Shown here: piece after piece, positions 46,397-58,250 of the stretch | Numbering within the stretch: the stretch's first letter is position 1 | Layout: each line of letters begins with the position of its first letter | NCBI GenBank assembly: GCA_013399895.1 | Contig: VXBA01001343.1 | Location: 899-64,898 of the forward strand | DNA from: Serilophus lunatus | Lineage: Eukaryota > Chordata > Aves > Passeriformes > Eurylaimidae | Length of the DNA: 64,000 bases | Direction: 5' to 3' | The notes under the pieces: model-generated | Told to the model about the DNA's origin: nothing | What the model saw: the letters and a program-made list of their open reading frames with translations, nothing else | Database searches by the model: none | Program-made: the position numbers and the translations under genes

Positions 46397-46826
46397 TTGA
46401 AGAGGTTGGAGCACAAGTGCTGTGAGGAGCAGCTGAGGGAACTGGGGGTGCTTCTTTTGGAGAAAAGGAGCTTCAAGGGGGATCTTCTCCCTCTCTACAA
46501 CCACCTGAAAAGAGTTGGAACCAGGTGAGAGTTGGCTCTTCTCCCAGGTAACAAGTGACAGGATGAGAGTAAAGGCCTCAAGCTGCCCCAGGAGAGGTTT
46601 AGGATGAATTTTAGGAAAAAATTCTTCATGGAAAGGGTGGTCAGGCACTGAAACAGTCTGTCAGGGAAGTGGTGGAGTCACCATCCCTTGAAGTGTTCAA
46701 AAAAAATGTGGATGTGGCACTTAGGAACATGGTTTAGTGGTTAATGTAGCAGTGCTGGGTTAATGGTTGGACTCAATGATCTTAGAGGTCTTTTCCAATT
46801 TAAATGAGCCTGTGCTTCTGTGATTT
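46397..46826 (+). mobile_element. CR1 3' end including end of ORF2
   Basis: The copy includes the last ORF2 stretch ('ggaactgggggtgcttcttt', 'ttcaagggggatcttctccc') and the 3' UTR: 'gaattttaggaaaaaattct', 'tggtggagtcaccatccctt', 'aatggttggactcaatgatc', 'ttagaggtcttttccaattt', with a degraded tail 'gcttctgtgat'. It is one of the more complete 3' ends and of a different subfamily from copies A-D. Confidence 0.93.
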
Positions 46827-47176
46827 CCTAGGGGTGTGTCCTTCTCCTGGGGAATGCTGTAGTCTTTCGTTCTGGTGCTCCCTGCCCTTGTATGACACGT
46901 CCCTAACACGAGGACACAAGGAGATGGTACAAATACAAGCCCCAGTGGTCAGTTAATGACAAATATTTAATATTTCATGAAGCTCTGTTAACAGCTAATA
47001 GATTATCAGTACAGAAATACTGAGTCCTGCCCCACTGGGGCAACAATTTGGGTCTCTCTCAAACTGATTTTCATCAAATTTACAAAATTCTTTGTTGTCT
47101 TAGTGACTTATAGGATAATTTGTCAAACAGATTTAAGAGATATGAGAGAGAAAGTTTGACTGTCAAATGGGCCTCT
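46827..47176. other. Unassigned DNA
   Basis: Nothing is supported between the two CR1 fragments. Confidence 0.4.
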
Positions 47177-47360
47177 GCCCAGCCCTGGGGAGGTACATCT
47201 GCACTCCTGTGTCCAGTTCTGGCTCCTCAGGACAGGAGGGACATGGAGAACCTGGAAGATGATTCTCCTACAGGGATGATGAAGGGACTGGAGCATCTCT
47301 GTGCCCAGGAAAGGCTGAGGGAGATGAGACTGTTCATTTATTCTGGAAGGCAGCCTAAAA
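47177..47360 (+). mobile_element. CR1 ORF2 internal fragment
   Basis: 'ctgcccagccctggggaggt', 'ctcctgtgtccagttctggc', 'gaagggactggagcatctct' and 'caggaaaggctgagggagat' give the sense strand of the C-terminal ORF2 region. Similarity ends near an A run at 47357-47363. Confidence 0.88.
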
Positions 47361-47756
47361 AAAATTAATGCCGGTTGCTTCTGATGGAATACGATACTGG
47401 GATTGTGGATCCAATTTTTATGTTGGACAGAAGTGCAAGGGAAATCAAGGGGGAGGATTGGTACAGATGATTGGTGATCTTCAATACACTGTTTTTTTTC
47501 AGCTGGCAATGCTCTAAGGCACAAATTTAGGTATGATCTATTGAGTTCATACTGGCTGCTGAATTTTGTCTACTTATGCATTTGTTGGACACAGGGTGTT
47601 GGGACAGGCTTACACACCAAAGCTTTATTAGTGGAGCCCATAGCTGTTGGAGGGTAATGCTTTCCATCAAGGCCCATCCTAACAGCAGGATCTAGGCTTA
47701 CAGGGCCCTTAAGACTCAAAGCATGAGGGCAACAACCTGAGTCCCACAGGGAAAGA
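47361..47756. other. Unassigned DNA between CR1 pieces
   Basis: Nothing is supported. The CR1 pieces on both sides are in the same orientation and in consecutive CR1 order, so this could be an insertion into, or a replaced part of, one older copy. Confidence 0.35.
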
Positions 47757-47970
47757 TTACTGCCACTGGAAATGAGGAACAACTTCTTGGCTGGGCAGTG
47801 ACTGAGCACAGGGCAGAGACCAGAGAGGGGATGGAGTCTCCTTCACTGAGGATATTCCAGAACTGTCTGGACACAATCCTGTGCCATGTGCTCTGGGATG
47901 GCCCTGCTGGAGCAGGGAGATGGGACCAGATGAGCCACTGTGGTCCCCTCCAACCTGACCCAATCTGCGA
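47757..47970 (+). mobile_element. CR1 3' end
   Basis: 'ctggaaatgaggaacaactt', 'gagtctccttcactgaggat', 'tccagaactgtctggacaca' and 'gaccagatgagccactgtgg' are shared with 29061-29202 and belong to the same CR1 subfamily. The terminal octamer is degraded. Confidence 0.88.
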
Positions 47971-49096
47971 AACTCGCCAACTCAAGCATCTTAGAGAACA
48001 TGAGTGCCCTGAGAGCCCCTTGGCTTTGATCAGCTCTGTATGTCCCTGCAGGCTCCCAACCTCTCTCAACCCCTTCAGGTTTAGCTGTATCCCTGTGATG
48101 TGGTCATGGCTTTGGGGCAGTTCAGTGTCTGATTGCCAGGTGGCAACAAAGCCCTTTATACCTGAGCCATGAAGAAATACAAAGAGTAACTGCCAGAGGC
48201 ACAGAATGGGGGAATAAATCGCTGCCTTTTGTCACAACTGAACCCAACATTTCTCCTTGACTGGAGATGTAAGGACTTGACACCAGCCACACAGATGAAG
48301 AGAAAGGGACAAATGAGCAAGTCTGGTGTCAAAGGGCCACCTTTCTCACCTCCCCTCTCACAGATGGAATTAGAAGTGTCAGTGCACTTGAGGACCTGGT
48401 TGTGTTGGAGGATGAATGAGAGAGGATTTCAGGGTGTCAGCCACAGGGACTCCCCTTCTCTGTTTGCTGGAGGACATGATATTTGGACCTGGCCCTATGA
48501 CAGCAGACATTCCTCTGGGCCAAATGTCCTTCTTCTCTGCAGGTTGTGTGACTTCTGTGCCCAGACAAAGCCCTCAGTGATTCTGCAGCTCAAATCTGGG
48601 GAGTTGTAGGGCACAGTCCACCCTGGCTAGAAAAATCAGGTGATCCCAGTGAAGGACTAAACTACTCATGTGCCTCCCTACCACATCCACCTGCATTTTT
48701 ATGTCCCAATTAGAGTAGTCCTTTCCTCTGCCAGGTCAGCAGGACACCTGCAGTTCTTCACTTACGGCACAGAAAATATTTGAAAATGCAAACAACTCTG
48801 GATGAGAACTTTATAATGAGAAAAGATCCTTAGGCAGGAGAAGGGGGTCATTTAAAACTAACAGGAACATGAAATTCCTGACAAATCAGTTATTCTGAGA
48901 GAAAGCTAGAGGGGAAAAAATGAAAGAAGAAAGAAAAAGCAGGAATCTTTAGCAATTTGACAACCAGAAATTGTTAAGAGGAAGCTGGTGAAGGGTCTGG
49001 AAAACATGTCTAGTTCCTGCCCATAATGCACAAAAGGGAGAATAGCAATGGGAATAATAAGCAGCAACAAAGCCAGAGGTGTCGAGATGTGGCCCT
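47971..49096. other. Unassigned DNA
   Basis: A 126-codon plus-strand frame (48229-48609) is open without recognised domain or splice context. Nothing else is supported. Confidence 0.38.
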
Positions 49097-49184
49097 GGGG
49101 ACATGGATTAGGGATGATTCTGGTGAGGTGACAGTAGGACTGGATGATCCTGAAGGTCTTTTCCAGCTTTCATGATTCTGTGAA
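49097..49184 (+). mobile_element. Short CR1 3' terminus
   Basis: 'taggactggatgatcctgaa', 'ggtcttttccagctttcatg' and 'attctgtg' form the sense terminus. Confidence 0.85.
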
Positions 49185-50533
49185 TGCATTTTTTGTACTC
49201 GAAGCAGAAAGAAAAGCAGTCAAATCCTGCAAATCTGCTGCCATGGGCTGTGGCTTCTTGCAGTGAACCCTGTAGCCAGGAGGACACTCCTGTCACCCCA
49301 CTGCTCATTGCAATTCCTAAAGTCTTTCAAGAGAAACCTCCACGCAGTCACCAGCCAAGGCACAGGGATAACCAGCAGTTCATCCTCTGGATCTATATCC
49401 CATCTCTCCATTTCCCATTCTGCTGCTTTATTAGTCCCTAAGAGTGCATCAAAGATTTGTCTTGGATCCCTTCCCAAAGCAGGATGCTGGCTGCCAAGAG
49501 GATCTCCACACATATGGGCCTCCCATCCCTTTACACTCACACACACACGTGTTCCCACATGTCCGATGAATCAAAAACCCTGGAAAAGAGTGGGAAGCTT
49601 CTGTTGAGGTGGCTGCACTTGTTGGAGTTGGAATTATAGATTTATTTTAAAAAGCACCTACAGCTGAATTTAAATTCCATTTCCTCTGGCAGCAAAGTTA
49701 AAGGGGGAATTTTTGTTTTTCCTTCATAGAGCTGTAGGTTTCTTACAGTCAGCAAACAGGAGACAGGGTGCCAGGTAAATTCCTTTCTCACTCATCCAAC
49801 TCTCCCTCTGCAGCACATTCCCACAGACCTCGGGCACCTGGAGAAGAGAAGGTGGAATTCACCCCTTTTGAGGCACTTAGAACCTCTCACAGCACTAATC
49901 CCATGTTAGTGTCTCCAAATCTACTGCACAGATTATTTAAGGATATTATCTAAACTCTTGCTAAATTCCTGCTTATAAATGTGTAACTCCAGCCATGGGC
50001 AGAATATTTTCTCTCACTATGAGAAGGGGACATTTTTTAATTCTATTTTCACCTTTTATTCCAGGACTAATGTTGAATTATTCCACAATTACTCAAAGAC
50101 ACACAAGGCTCATAGTTAATTACATTTGCTTTTGATTAACAAAAATTCTGAAGGGAGCAACAGGAGAGCTGAAGAGGTTTCAGTGAATTCTTAAGGATAG
50201 TTTAGTACAAAATGTTTTCTAATGAAATCCATCATATTTGAGACCAGCCAAAAATGTTTTCCTTGCACCACGAGAACTGCTGAGGTTTCAATAATCCTGT
50301 CTGTGCTATCAAATACAGTGTAGAAATATAAAAAAACTACTCCAAAAGTGGAAAAAAGTTGACTTGAGTCACATTATGGAGTTTCTGAGTTGTAAGAACA
50401 GATACTTTTTTAAACATTATTGTCTTTTTTTAATTAGTGCTTGCAACGTTTTTAAGGAAAAAAAAATCAGGATAGTCACTATGACCTCAAAAATGAAGTT
50501 TTCGAGACCAAAATAGTAAAATACTATTTTGTG
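49185..50533. other. Unassigned DNA
   Basis: Frames of 112-114 codons overlap on opposite strands near 49220-49607 without domains. Nothing else is supported. Confidence 0.38.
49536..49549. repeat. (CA)n microsatellite, short
   Basis: A CA run of about seven units within CTCACACACACACACGTG. Confidence 0.85.
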
Positions 50534-50685
50534 TTTGCCCAGAGAAGCTGCCTCATCCCTGGAAGTGTCCCAGGCCAGGATGGAGCCACCTGGGAGAGTG
50601 GGAGGTGTCCCTGCCCAGGGCAGGGGGTGGAACTGGATGGGATTTAACATCCCTTCCAATGCAAACCTTTCCATGATTCTGTAAT
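50534..50685 (+). mobile_element. CR1 3' end
   Basis: 'tttgcccagagaagctgcct', 'ggaagtgtcccaggccagga', 'tgtccctgcccagggcaggg' and 'ctttccatgattctgt' are in sense order, with small internal deletions compared with other copies. Confidence 0.92.
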
Positions 50686-53600
50686 AAATACAGTATTCAC
50701 AATTTTGAAAGCTTTTCCCACTACATTTACAGCCAGGCTACTCATTACCACCATACCTGCTTTCATATGTGCTTGGATCTTTTTGGAAAACAAAAAGCAA
50801 CTCAAAAGTGCAAAATAAAGAAAAATGAAAAAGAAAATAAGAATGTTTAATGAATTGCTGACAAGTTCTATTCCAGATATCCACATCCCAGCCTCTGACT
50901 CCATTCTGCATCACATCACATCAATATTCTGCAGCCAAACCTGCCTATTTCCACAGAATGCTACAAAGACTTTCTGTGAGAGTCACTTGAACCATTGACA
51001 TAAAGCAGGCCAAAAATGCACAAAATATGGGATACAAACAGCCAAGCCAGTAGAAGAAAACCCAGAGAGTTGAAACTTTTTCAAAGAGATGTCAGGAAAG
51101 TGTGTTTGCCTCAGGAGTCTTTACATAAGTCCAGGAATAATCTGTCCCCCAGATCCAGGCAGAATTCAGCACAAATTCATATCAAATGCTCCAATTGGAG
51201 GAAATGCACTTTGTTGCTCACACCTGATTCAGCTGAGCTGAGACAACCAAGGTGGTGCATTGTCCAGAGTGAAGAACTGACTGGTTCTTCCAGGCTGAGA
51301 GAGCCAAAATGTGAGGCAATGTCACACTTCTGTGCCTCATTGCACAACTTTAATAAAATGCAGCTACTGTTCCAGCACACTGCCAAATCCCAGGCTGAAA
51401 ATTTGGGAGTAGCTGTCTAATGATTGAAGACAGAAATGAATTCACAGGTTCTGTGCCTTGCAGTGCAACAAAAAAACAATACCACCTACTGTGGACAGAT
51501 GACAAAAATATTCCCTTATCCCTGCACAACAAACAGGGAGTGAAAAACCTTCCTTCCTTTGTTCATTCCCAGAATGTGAAATGACAATGGATTTTTGCTG
51601 CCATGCTCCAGGCACATTTAAAAGAGAATTTCTGTGTTTCCCTTGGGAAAGAATACACAATTTCCAGTCAGATTGCATTGGCACAGGCCAGGAGAGGCTG
51701 GGAGCAGGGCACGCAGGCACAAGGTTAGAAAACAAAATTCAAACGAAATTCAAAGTGTGGAGGAGATGGAGGGGACAGTCAGAAGGAAAGCCTGTGGAAG
51801 TAGGGAACATATTTTCAAAAACAAGCTGTGCTTTACGCTTTATGGCCTGGTGGCAGCTGTTTTCCTTCCTTTTTCTTCCCTTCTTGACTGCAGCAAGCTG
51901 GAAGTGGTGCAGGAGGAATTCTGAATCCCAGGAGCTGGCGAGAGGCCCCAGGTCTTTGCAGCACAAAGTGAAAAGGGCAGGTCATTCAAGATCATTCAAA
52001 ATTGCCACTGATGAGCAAGAAAATATTTTTGGTTTGTGTTTGGTGTCCTTGCAGGGGTGCAAGTCCAGATGAGAGATAAAGTGTAGGAGATGAACAAAAT
52101 CCTGTGACACTGGTGCCTGGTGTGAGAAAATTCATGACACTATGACAATGGGAATAGGGAATAGAGACACACTGTTTAAACAGCTCCTGGTAAATCAGGG
52201 CCACCTAAATTATATCTTTTGGTTTATCTGATGTATGATCACAGCTTAATATCATCATTGCAATGACTGGAGAGAGTTTTCATAGAATCCTGTGGATATC
52301 CTACAGGCATTCTGTGGTTATGGTTTAGCCCTGAGCTTTGCCATCCTTGTACTTTTCACAGATCACATTCCCAAACAGAACAAATCACATCAATCAGGCC
52401 TTGCAGGAAAAGATGATCTATGCAACAGCTAAATCCTAAAGCCCCAAAATACACCATTACACAACTTGTCAGCAGATATTTACCTTGGTGGCTACTGAAG
52501 CAAAGTAGCTGGTGGTCTCTTGTCTTGAGGAAATGGATTATTTTTTTCTATTGCATCTCCATATTAATGTATTGTAAGAGGTTTCCAGTAGGGATGTCCT
52601 GCTGAGCAGGTGTGGGCAAAGCTTTTGCTTCCAAGAGCCTCTGCCAGGGGCAGGAGGTGGTGGAATTTGACTCATTTGTCCAAGAGAGGGTCCAAACTTG
52701 CAGCTCCCCAGGGATTTTTTTTTCCTGCCAGCCTGCAATCTGTGGCAATTGCTTTAAGTGTGACATAAAAAATACAGCAAATATGTAGTATCTGCTGGAG
52801 CAATGGTAGGAAGAAGCAGGAGACCTGCTGGAATTTACAAATTGTCTTTGACAAGTGAACATAGCACCATGTTTCATGGAAACAGTGAATTGGACACTTG
52901 CCTGATTCAGCAAAGGAGCTGTCTTTATAATTTGCATTTCACTTAAATTTTATCTGTCCCCTAGTTTTATTCCCTGTCCCCTAGTTTTATTCCCAAGAAC
53001 TTGGCTTCATTAGACCAAGTGGGATTTTTTTTTTCACCCTCTCCAAATTTCATTTCCCTTGAAATAATTTTTTAAACTAGGGTTTTTATTTACCAGTTGT
53101 CAAGCATAAACACTAATTTGATTCCTCATGAAGCAGAATCGTGATACAGAACTAAGTTGAAGGATTCAATCAGTACTGAAAGCTGACCAGCCAGTCTTCA
53201 ACTCACATTAAAAAAAAAAAAGATTAAACTTTGCAGTCTATGAAAGTAGAGCTGGCATTTGGGCATAGAAGGCACGCAAGCAAGGTCCTATTTTTAAAAG
53301 AAATTATCACAAGTCAAAATCTTGAAAAAAAAATTATTGCTTGTGAAAGTCAAATCCACAGAGAAAAAACTCAAGCCCAAGATATATTCCATCTGGGGAT
53401 ACCAAAAAGGAAGAGAGAGTGGTGGGCAGAGGCAAAACTTTTGAATATGATTCCAGCTCTTGGCTAAATTCTCTTTATACAACTGGCCTCTTTCTCCGCG
53501 TTTCTCCAAGATTAGGGTGAAATGTCATTGTGTGCAATCTCTGGGCTGCATAGTCCAGAGGTATTAATCTAATGCAAAGGTCTGGTGAAGTTTTGTGGCT

Positions 53601-53784
53601 GTTTTTCATTGCTGGAATGCTGGTAGAGCTGGTTTGGAAGATTGATAAGTTCTGTTTGCTCCCAGATTTATGAGGCTCTTTCCCTGAGCAGTGCAAAGAT
53701 GCATTTTTTATAATTCACAGACATACCTGAAACCACACCGAGCTCTGATGTGTTCTGTTCAGTACCACTGCTCAGAGGGAGGGA
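50686..53784. other. Unassigned DNA, 3.1 kb
   Basis: Frames of 134 codons (51016-51420, +), 163 codons (51581-52072, +) and 129 codons (52548-52937, -) have no recognised domain, no repeat and no clear splice sites. I treat them as unsupported. Confidence 0.38.
52954..52994. repeat. 20-bp direct duplication
   Basis: CTGTCCCCTAGTTTTATTCC occurs twice in succession with no mismatch (52954-52973 and 52974-52993), a recent-looking tandem duplication. Confidence 0.95.
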
Positions 53785-54490
53785 TCATAGAATCATGGAA
53801 TGGTTTGGGATGGAAGGGACCTTAAAGATCATCCAGTTCCAACCCTTGCCCTGGGCAGGGATGCCTCCCACTATCCCAGGTTGCTGAAGACCCCATTCAA
53901 CCTGGCCTTGGACACTTCCAGGGATGAGGAGTCCACAAATTCTCTGGGCACCCTGTGCCAGGGCCTCCCTATCCTCATAAGAAAGAGTGCTTTTTTAATA
54001 ACTAATCTAGCCCTGCCCACTTTCAGTGTAAAGCCATCCCCTCTCGTCCTGTCCCTGCATCCCTTGGAAATGGTCTCTCTCCATCTTTCCTGCAGCTCCT
54101 CCAGCTCCTGCAAGGCCACCCTGAGTTCCCCCCAAAGCTTCTCCTGTGCAGCTGAACAATCCCAGCTCTCCCAGCCTTTCCTCCCAGCAGAGCTGCTCCA
54201 GCCCTCTGCTCATCCTGGGGCCTCCTCTGGACTCTCTCCAGCAGCTCCAGGTCCTTGCTGGGCTGGATCCCAGGGCTGGAGCAGCTCTGCAGGGGGGTCT
54301 CACCTGAGGGGGCACAGGGGCACAATCCCCCCTCCCCTGCTGCCCACAGTGAGAGATCAGCCCAGGATCAGTTGGATTTCTGGAATGGACCATATCCAGC
54401 CTCTTCCACACCATTAACATCCAGGGCTGCTCCCAGTCTGAGCCACTTCTCAAGCTCTTCAGGCTCCTCTGGATGGCCCTGTCCTTCATA
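53785..54490 (-). mobile_element. Long CR1 copy with conserved core (copy D)
   Basis: It opens with the inverted terminus 'tcatagaatcatggaatggt', continues through a diverged 3' UTR with an internal A/T-rich stretch near 53985-54010, then the core at 54062-54308, then coding-region relics ('cagcccaggatcagttggat', 'gagccacttctcaagctctt', 'caggctcctctggatggccc'). A 205-codon plus-strand frame (53800-54417) is antisense to the repeat and not a gene. Confidence 0.93.
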
Positions 54491-55581
54491 TGAGACACTG
54501 CACCTTAACCTCCCACAGGACCACATCTCCTGATGGGAAGGGAGCAGCTCTAGCAAGGGTTGTTTGGGGGAGAACAGGACCAGCAATGCGATATCACTTC
54601 AGAGTGTCTCCATAAAGTGGTTGTTATAAAAAATTCAGTGCATTCTTCAGGTTCCTCACTGTGCAGCAGGGAATACAGCACTTGGCAACATGGATGGGAG
54701 ATACAGTTGGGACTGATTAGAAGTGGTTGAAAGGTTTCCTATTTGCTCCTAGAAAATCACTGTGGATTACAGCAGCAAATGAGGGGAAAAAAACCCCAAC
54801 CAAACAAAAAAAACCCCACTAATCCCCCCCACCAAACCCAAACCAGCCTTCAGAAAAGTGTTAAAATGCCTGTGTTTGGTATGAAAAGGAGTTTTATTCA
54901 AATTAAAATAAAAATGAAAAGTCTTGATGGTTGGGAAATCTTTTAAAATTAAATATTGTGCTTCATGAAATTGCAACTAAAGAAAAATGACAGCAAGTGT
55001 TTTTACTGCAGTAAGAAAAATTTATAGAGAGTTGACAGACTCAAAAATTATTTGCATAGTGCAAATTCTGGAATGCATAATATCTTAGGGAGAAAATCAA
55101 AGGAAAATCTTAATTGTAGAGGAGGGACAAGGCTATTACAACATGTCTAGATGAATCACTGCATGAAAAATGCATCTGTGACACATAAAGTTAAAACTAC
55201 AGGACTGCTTGGGATGAATTGCAACACAGAAGAATTAAGAGCAACATGGGGCAGATTTTTTAATCAAATAAATGAAGTGTGCAAATTGCCTGTAAAATCC
55301 ACTCAATATGAGCCCAATTTAAACCCAGTTTGGACCACTGGAAAGGTAGGAGTGGACTTTGTGTCAGGGGCCAGGATGCTGGGAAAGTGATTTTCTTGAA
55401 ACAGTATTAATCCTTTTCTTGAATTACATTCCATTTTCAAGTCATTTGCTCACACTGTAACTCAGATATCCCCTCTTAAAAAGACACACATTGAGGCTCC
55501 TGTTTATTGTTGAAATCCATTTATCTCTTTTAGGTAGAGAAGCTGGTGAGCCATGGTGGGACTGAGGTTAAAAACAACTTA
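54491..55581. other. AT-rich unassigned DNA
   Basis: It includes an A/C-rich low-complexity stretch at about 54785-54842. No gene is supported. Confidence 0.4.
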
Positions 55582-55726
55582 GTGAATCACAGAATCATTG
55601 GGGATGGAAAAGATCTCCAGAATACAAGCTGTGCTTGATCCCCACCCTGTCCCCCAGCCCAGAGCCCTGAGTGCCACGTCCATCATTCCCTGGGCACCTC
55701 CAGGGCTGGGCACTGCCCCCCTCCCT
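55582..55726 (-). mobile_element. CR1 3' end, antisense, 5' edge at a single N
   Basis: 'gtgaatcacagaatcattgg', 'ctgagtgccacgtccatcat' and 'ctccagggctgggcactgcc' are in inverted order. Recognisable sequence stops at the single N (55727), so the truncation may be an assembly effect. Confidence 0.88.
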
Positions 55727-55727
55727 N

Positions 55728-58165
55728 GCTCATATGACTCAGTGAATAATATTCTCTGGAGTTTATTGAAAATAAAGTAGATAAAAGTAAGTAAAATGGT
55801 TATGGTACATCCAAAGAGAAGGTGACCATCCAGTGTTCTGGTCCAACACGTGTATCTGTGTGTCCTGTGCATGTGGTTACTCTGTTTTGACTGACCCTAT
55901 GAGTCCCATTCTGTTTGTAAGCACTGAAATAAGAACCACTGAGAGAACTTCTGTTCTAAATGCCCTTCATCAAGACCACCAATACCTGCATATGAGCCAG
56001 TAAGAGACTGAAAATTTGTTCTCATAAAAGACAAATCACAGGTTTGTCTGAGTCCCGTAGCAGGTGACAGCCTTTTGCAGAAGCCTTGGACCATGCACAG
56101 CTCCATTGGTGGCCACCAGGACCATTCATCCCACAGATTCACCCATTCTCCTGCAAGGATCCAGCAGTAGGATTCCATCCTCCAGGCACATCAAACGATT
56201 GGGACACGACAAAAGACTTATAAATACATCCTCCACTTCTGCCACAGGCCTTTCCCAGATGGGAGAGGATGAATTGTCCAGATGCCAAGTGCCTTGTTTG
56301 TGCCCTCACTGGGGAACTGAAGGGCAAGGTTCATCCAGAAGCACAGTTTCAAGACTCTCAAAGTATTTAGACAGCTTTGCAAAATATCATTTCCCTTTCC
56401 TACAATTTGCAGAAACAGTTGGTGACAAATATTGATAATAATTTGGGCCAACATTCTTTCATTTTGTGAAGTGATGAAACCAGATTTTATGACACTTTAA
56501 TAGGAAAATTTTAAAGCAACAGCTTTAAAACAGTTTCACAGAACATTAATTGTTTGGTGTATGACATAACTCTGGCTTCGTTGTAAAATGCTTAAATGGG
56601 TAACATGGGGAAAACTTCATTAATACCAGGCTTAATGAGACAGCTGATGCTTTCCTAATGCCTCTCATATTTTTCAAATTTGTTGCCTGTCAGCCTTTTA
56701 GGTTTATATATCTACTAGAAATTCTGTTCCTTTCTGGTAGAACACTTTATATTCCAGGTAATTTGTCTATTTCTTGACCACTCTTCTTCTTTCCCCTCTG
56801 TCTCTACCTGCACACTCAAAGCATGACATCAGTTTCAACCTCTGACATGGTTAAATCAGGCACTAAATCAGTTGTTACAATTCCCATACTGCTGCCTCGA
56901 GCCCTTGATATTTAAATCACTCAAGCAGTGAAAAAATAACATATTCATATTAAAAAAAGGGGGTGAGGAGAATACTGAGGTTGTAAAATTAGTCCTTCTG
57001 TGCAAGGAAACAACAGAACTGTTGTCTCCTGTGTAATTCCAATTAAGCCTTCTGTGTGCATGGGTGATGATAAGTACCTGGTCACGTATTCCTGTCCTCC
57101 CATGGGATTCCTGTTTCATTTCACACACAAAGGGAATGACAATTACCCAAAGGGTTGTTCTATGATTTCTTTTTACTGCAGTAATTCAGTCTGTGGCCTG
57201 GCCCACCCTGCAAAATCAGGACTGAAGACTGAATTGTTGTCTTTGTTATTGGTTTATGTGTGGAAATCTCTCTCCAGCATGGAAAAAACAGCCTTCAGAC
57301 CACCCCAGTGAGACTGAATATTGTTCTTGCTTTACACAGGAACATCTGGAACAACTAATTATCTGGGAGGGGTTTTCTCTCTCCTCTGGCTAGAGAGGGA
57401 GACTATATGACAAGTATAAGTTTTAGTAGCTTAATATTAGACAAGGTTTACTGATTTGACCACACCATTGTGCTAATTCTATGGTGCACATAGAGATAAG
57501 TAGCAGCTCTCCTGGGCAGCTTGAAACCCTTGACAAAAAGAGAAAAACCTCTCTTCCAGATGTCTCCATTCTCATCCAACATGCAGCTCTTGCTTTCAAC
57601 AGCAAGATAAGTGTCCCCTTACCAAAGTCTTCTCTGCCCTTTACAATCCACCAGCATCAATGAGCAGGATCACTGGTGGATTAGGGGCTGATTCTCCCAC
57701 TGTGTCTGCTCACAGTCTGCTCATCCACTGTCAAACCCTCAGAACTCTAAAATTAGTCAAATACGTATTAAGACGTGAAATTCCAGGTCCAAGCTGCAAC
57801 ACCAGTGATACCTCAGGATGTCAACCACCAGAACAGCCCTACAGATCTGCCAAGGCATTTCCCTTCATCAAGGCACCCAGTAAAGGATTTAAGTCACCTG
57901 CTTTAAATCCACTTACTTAATTTTGCCATTTAGAGGACCATGACACTTAGCTGCTGTCACAAATTAATTTCCAACTCTGGCCAAGGTGGCCCTGGAATAA
58001 CTGGATGGGGAGGATTTAGCATTGCCACTGGCAACAGCTGTGGTGGTACCTTCCCACTGCCTGTTCCCACAAAATCAAGACACAGGAGAGGGGCAACATG
58101 GACAGCAGGCAACTGTGGCATCCTGGATCATGTCTCTAAGACAAGAATGACAGATTTCTACTCTT
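55728..58165. other. Unassigned DNA, 2.4 kb
   Basis: Frames of 103 and 123 codons lack domains. A motif-dense AT-rich segment is listed separately. Confidence 0.4.
56460..56700. promoter_or_regulatory. Possible conserved noncoding element
   Basis: An AT-rich, repeat-free block with strings such as GAACATTAATTGTTTG, GGCTTAATGAGACAGCTG and TTCATTAATACC, resembling homeodomain and Sox-type cores beside a CAGCTG E-box. Motif density only; no alignment was possible. Confidence 0.15.
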
Positions 58166-58250
58166 ATCACAGAATCATTTTGGTTGAAAAAGACCTCAAA
58201 GATCGAGTCCAACCTTCTGTCCGTCTCCACATCAAATGATAAAGCTATGC
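58166..58250 (-). mobile_element. Short CR1 3' terminus
   Basis: 'tcacagaatcattttggttg', 'aaaaagacctcaaagatcga' and 'gtccaacc' form the inverted end. Similarity weakens after about 58215. Confidence 0.85.

Noticed and set aside
51581..52072. 163-codon plus-strand frame
   Set aside because: Basic and low-complexity translation with no recognised domain, overlapped by another open frame (51634-51924).
53800..54417. 205-codon plus-strand frame
   Set aside because: It lies entirely antisense to CR1 copy D. Its Pro/Ser/Leu-rich translation recurs antisense to the other core-bearing copies.
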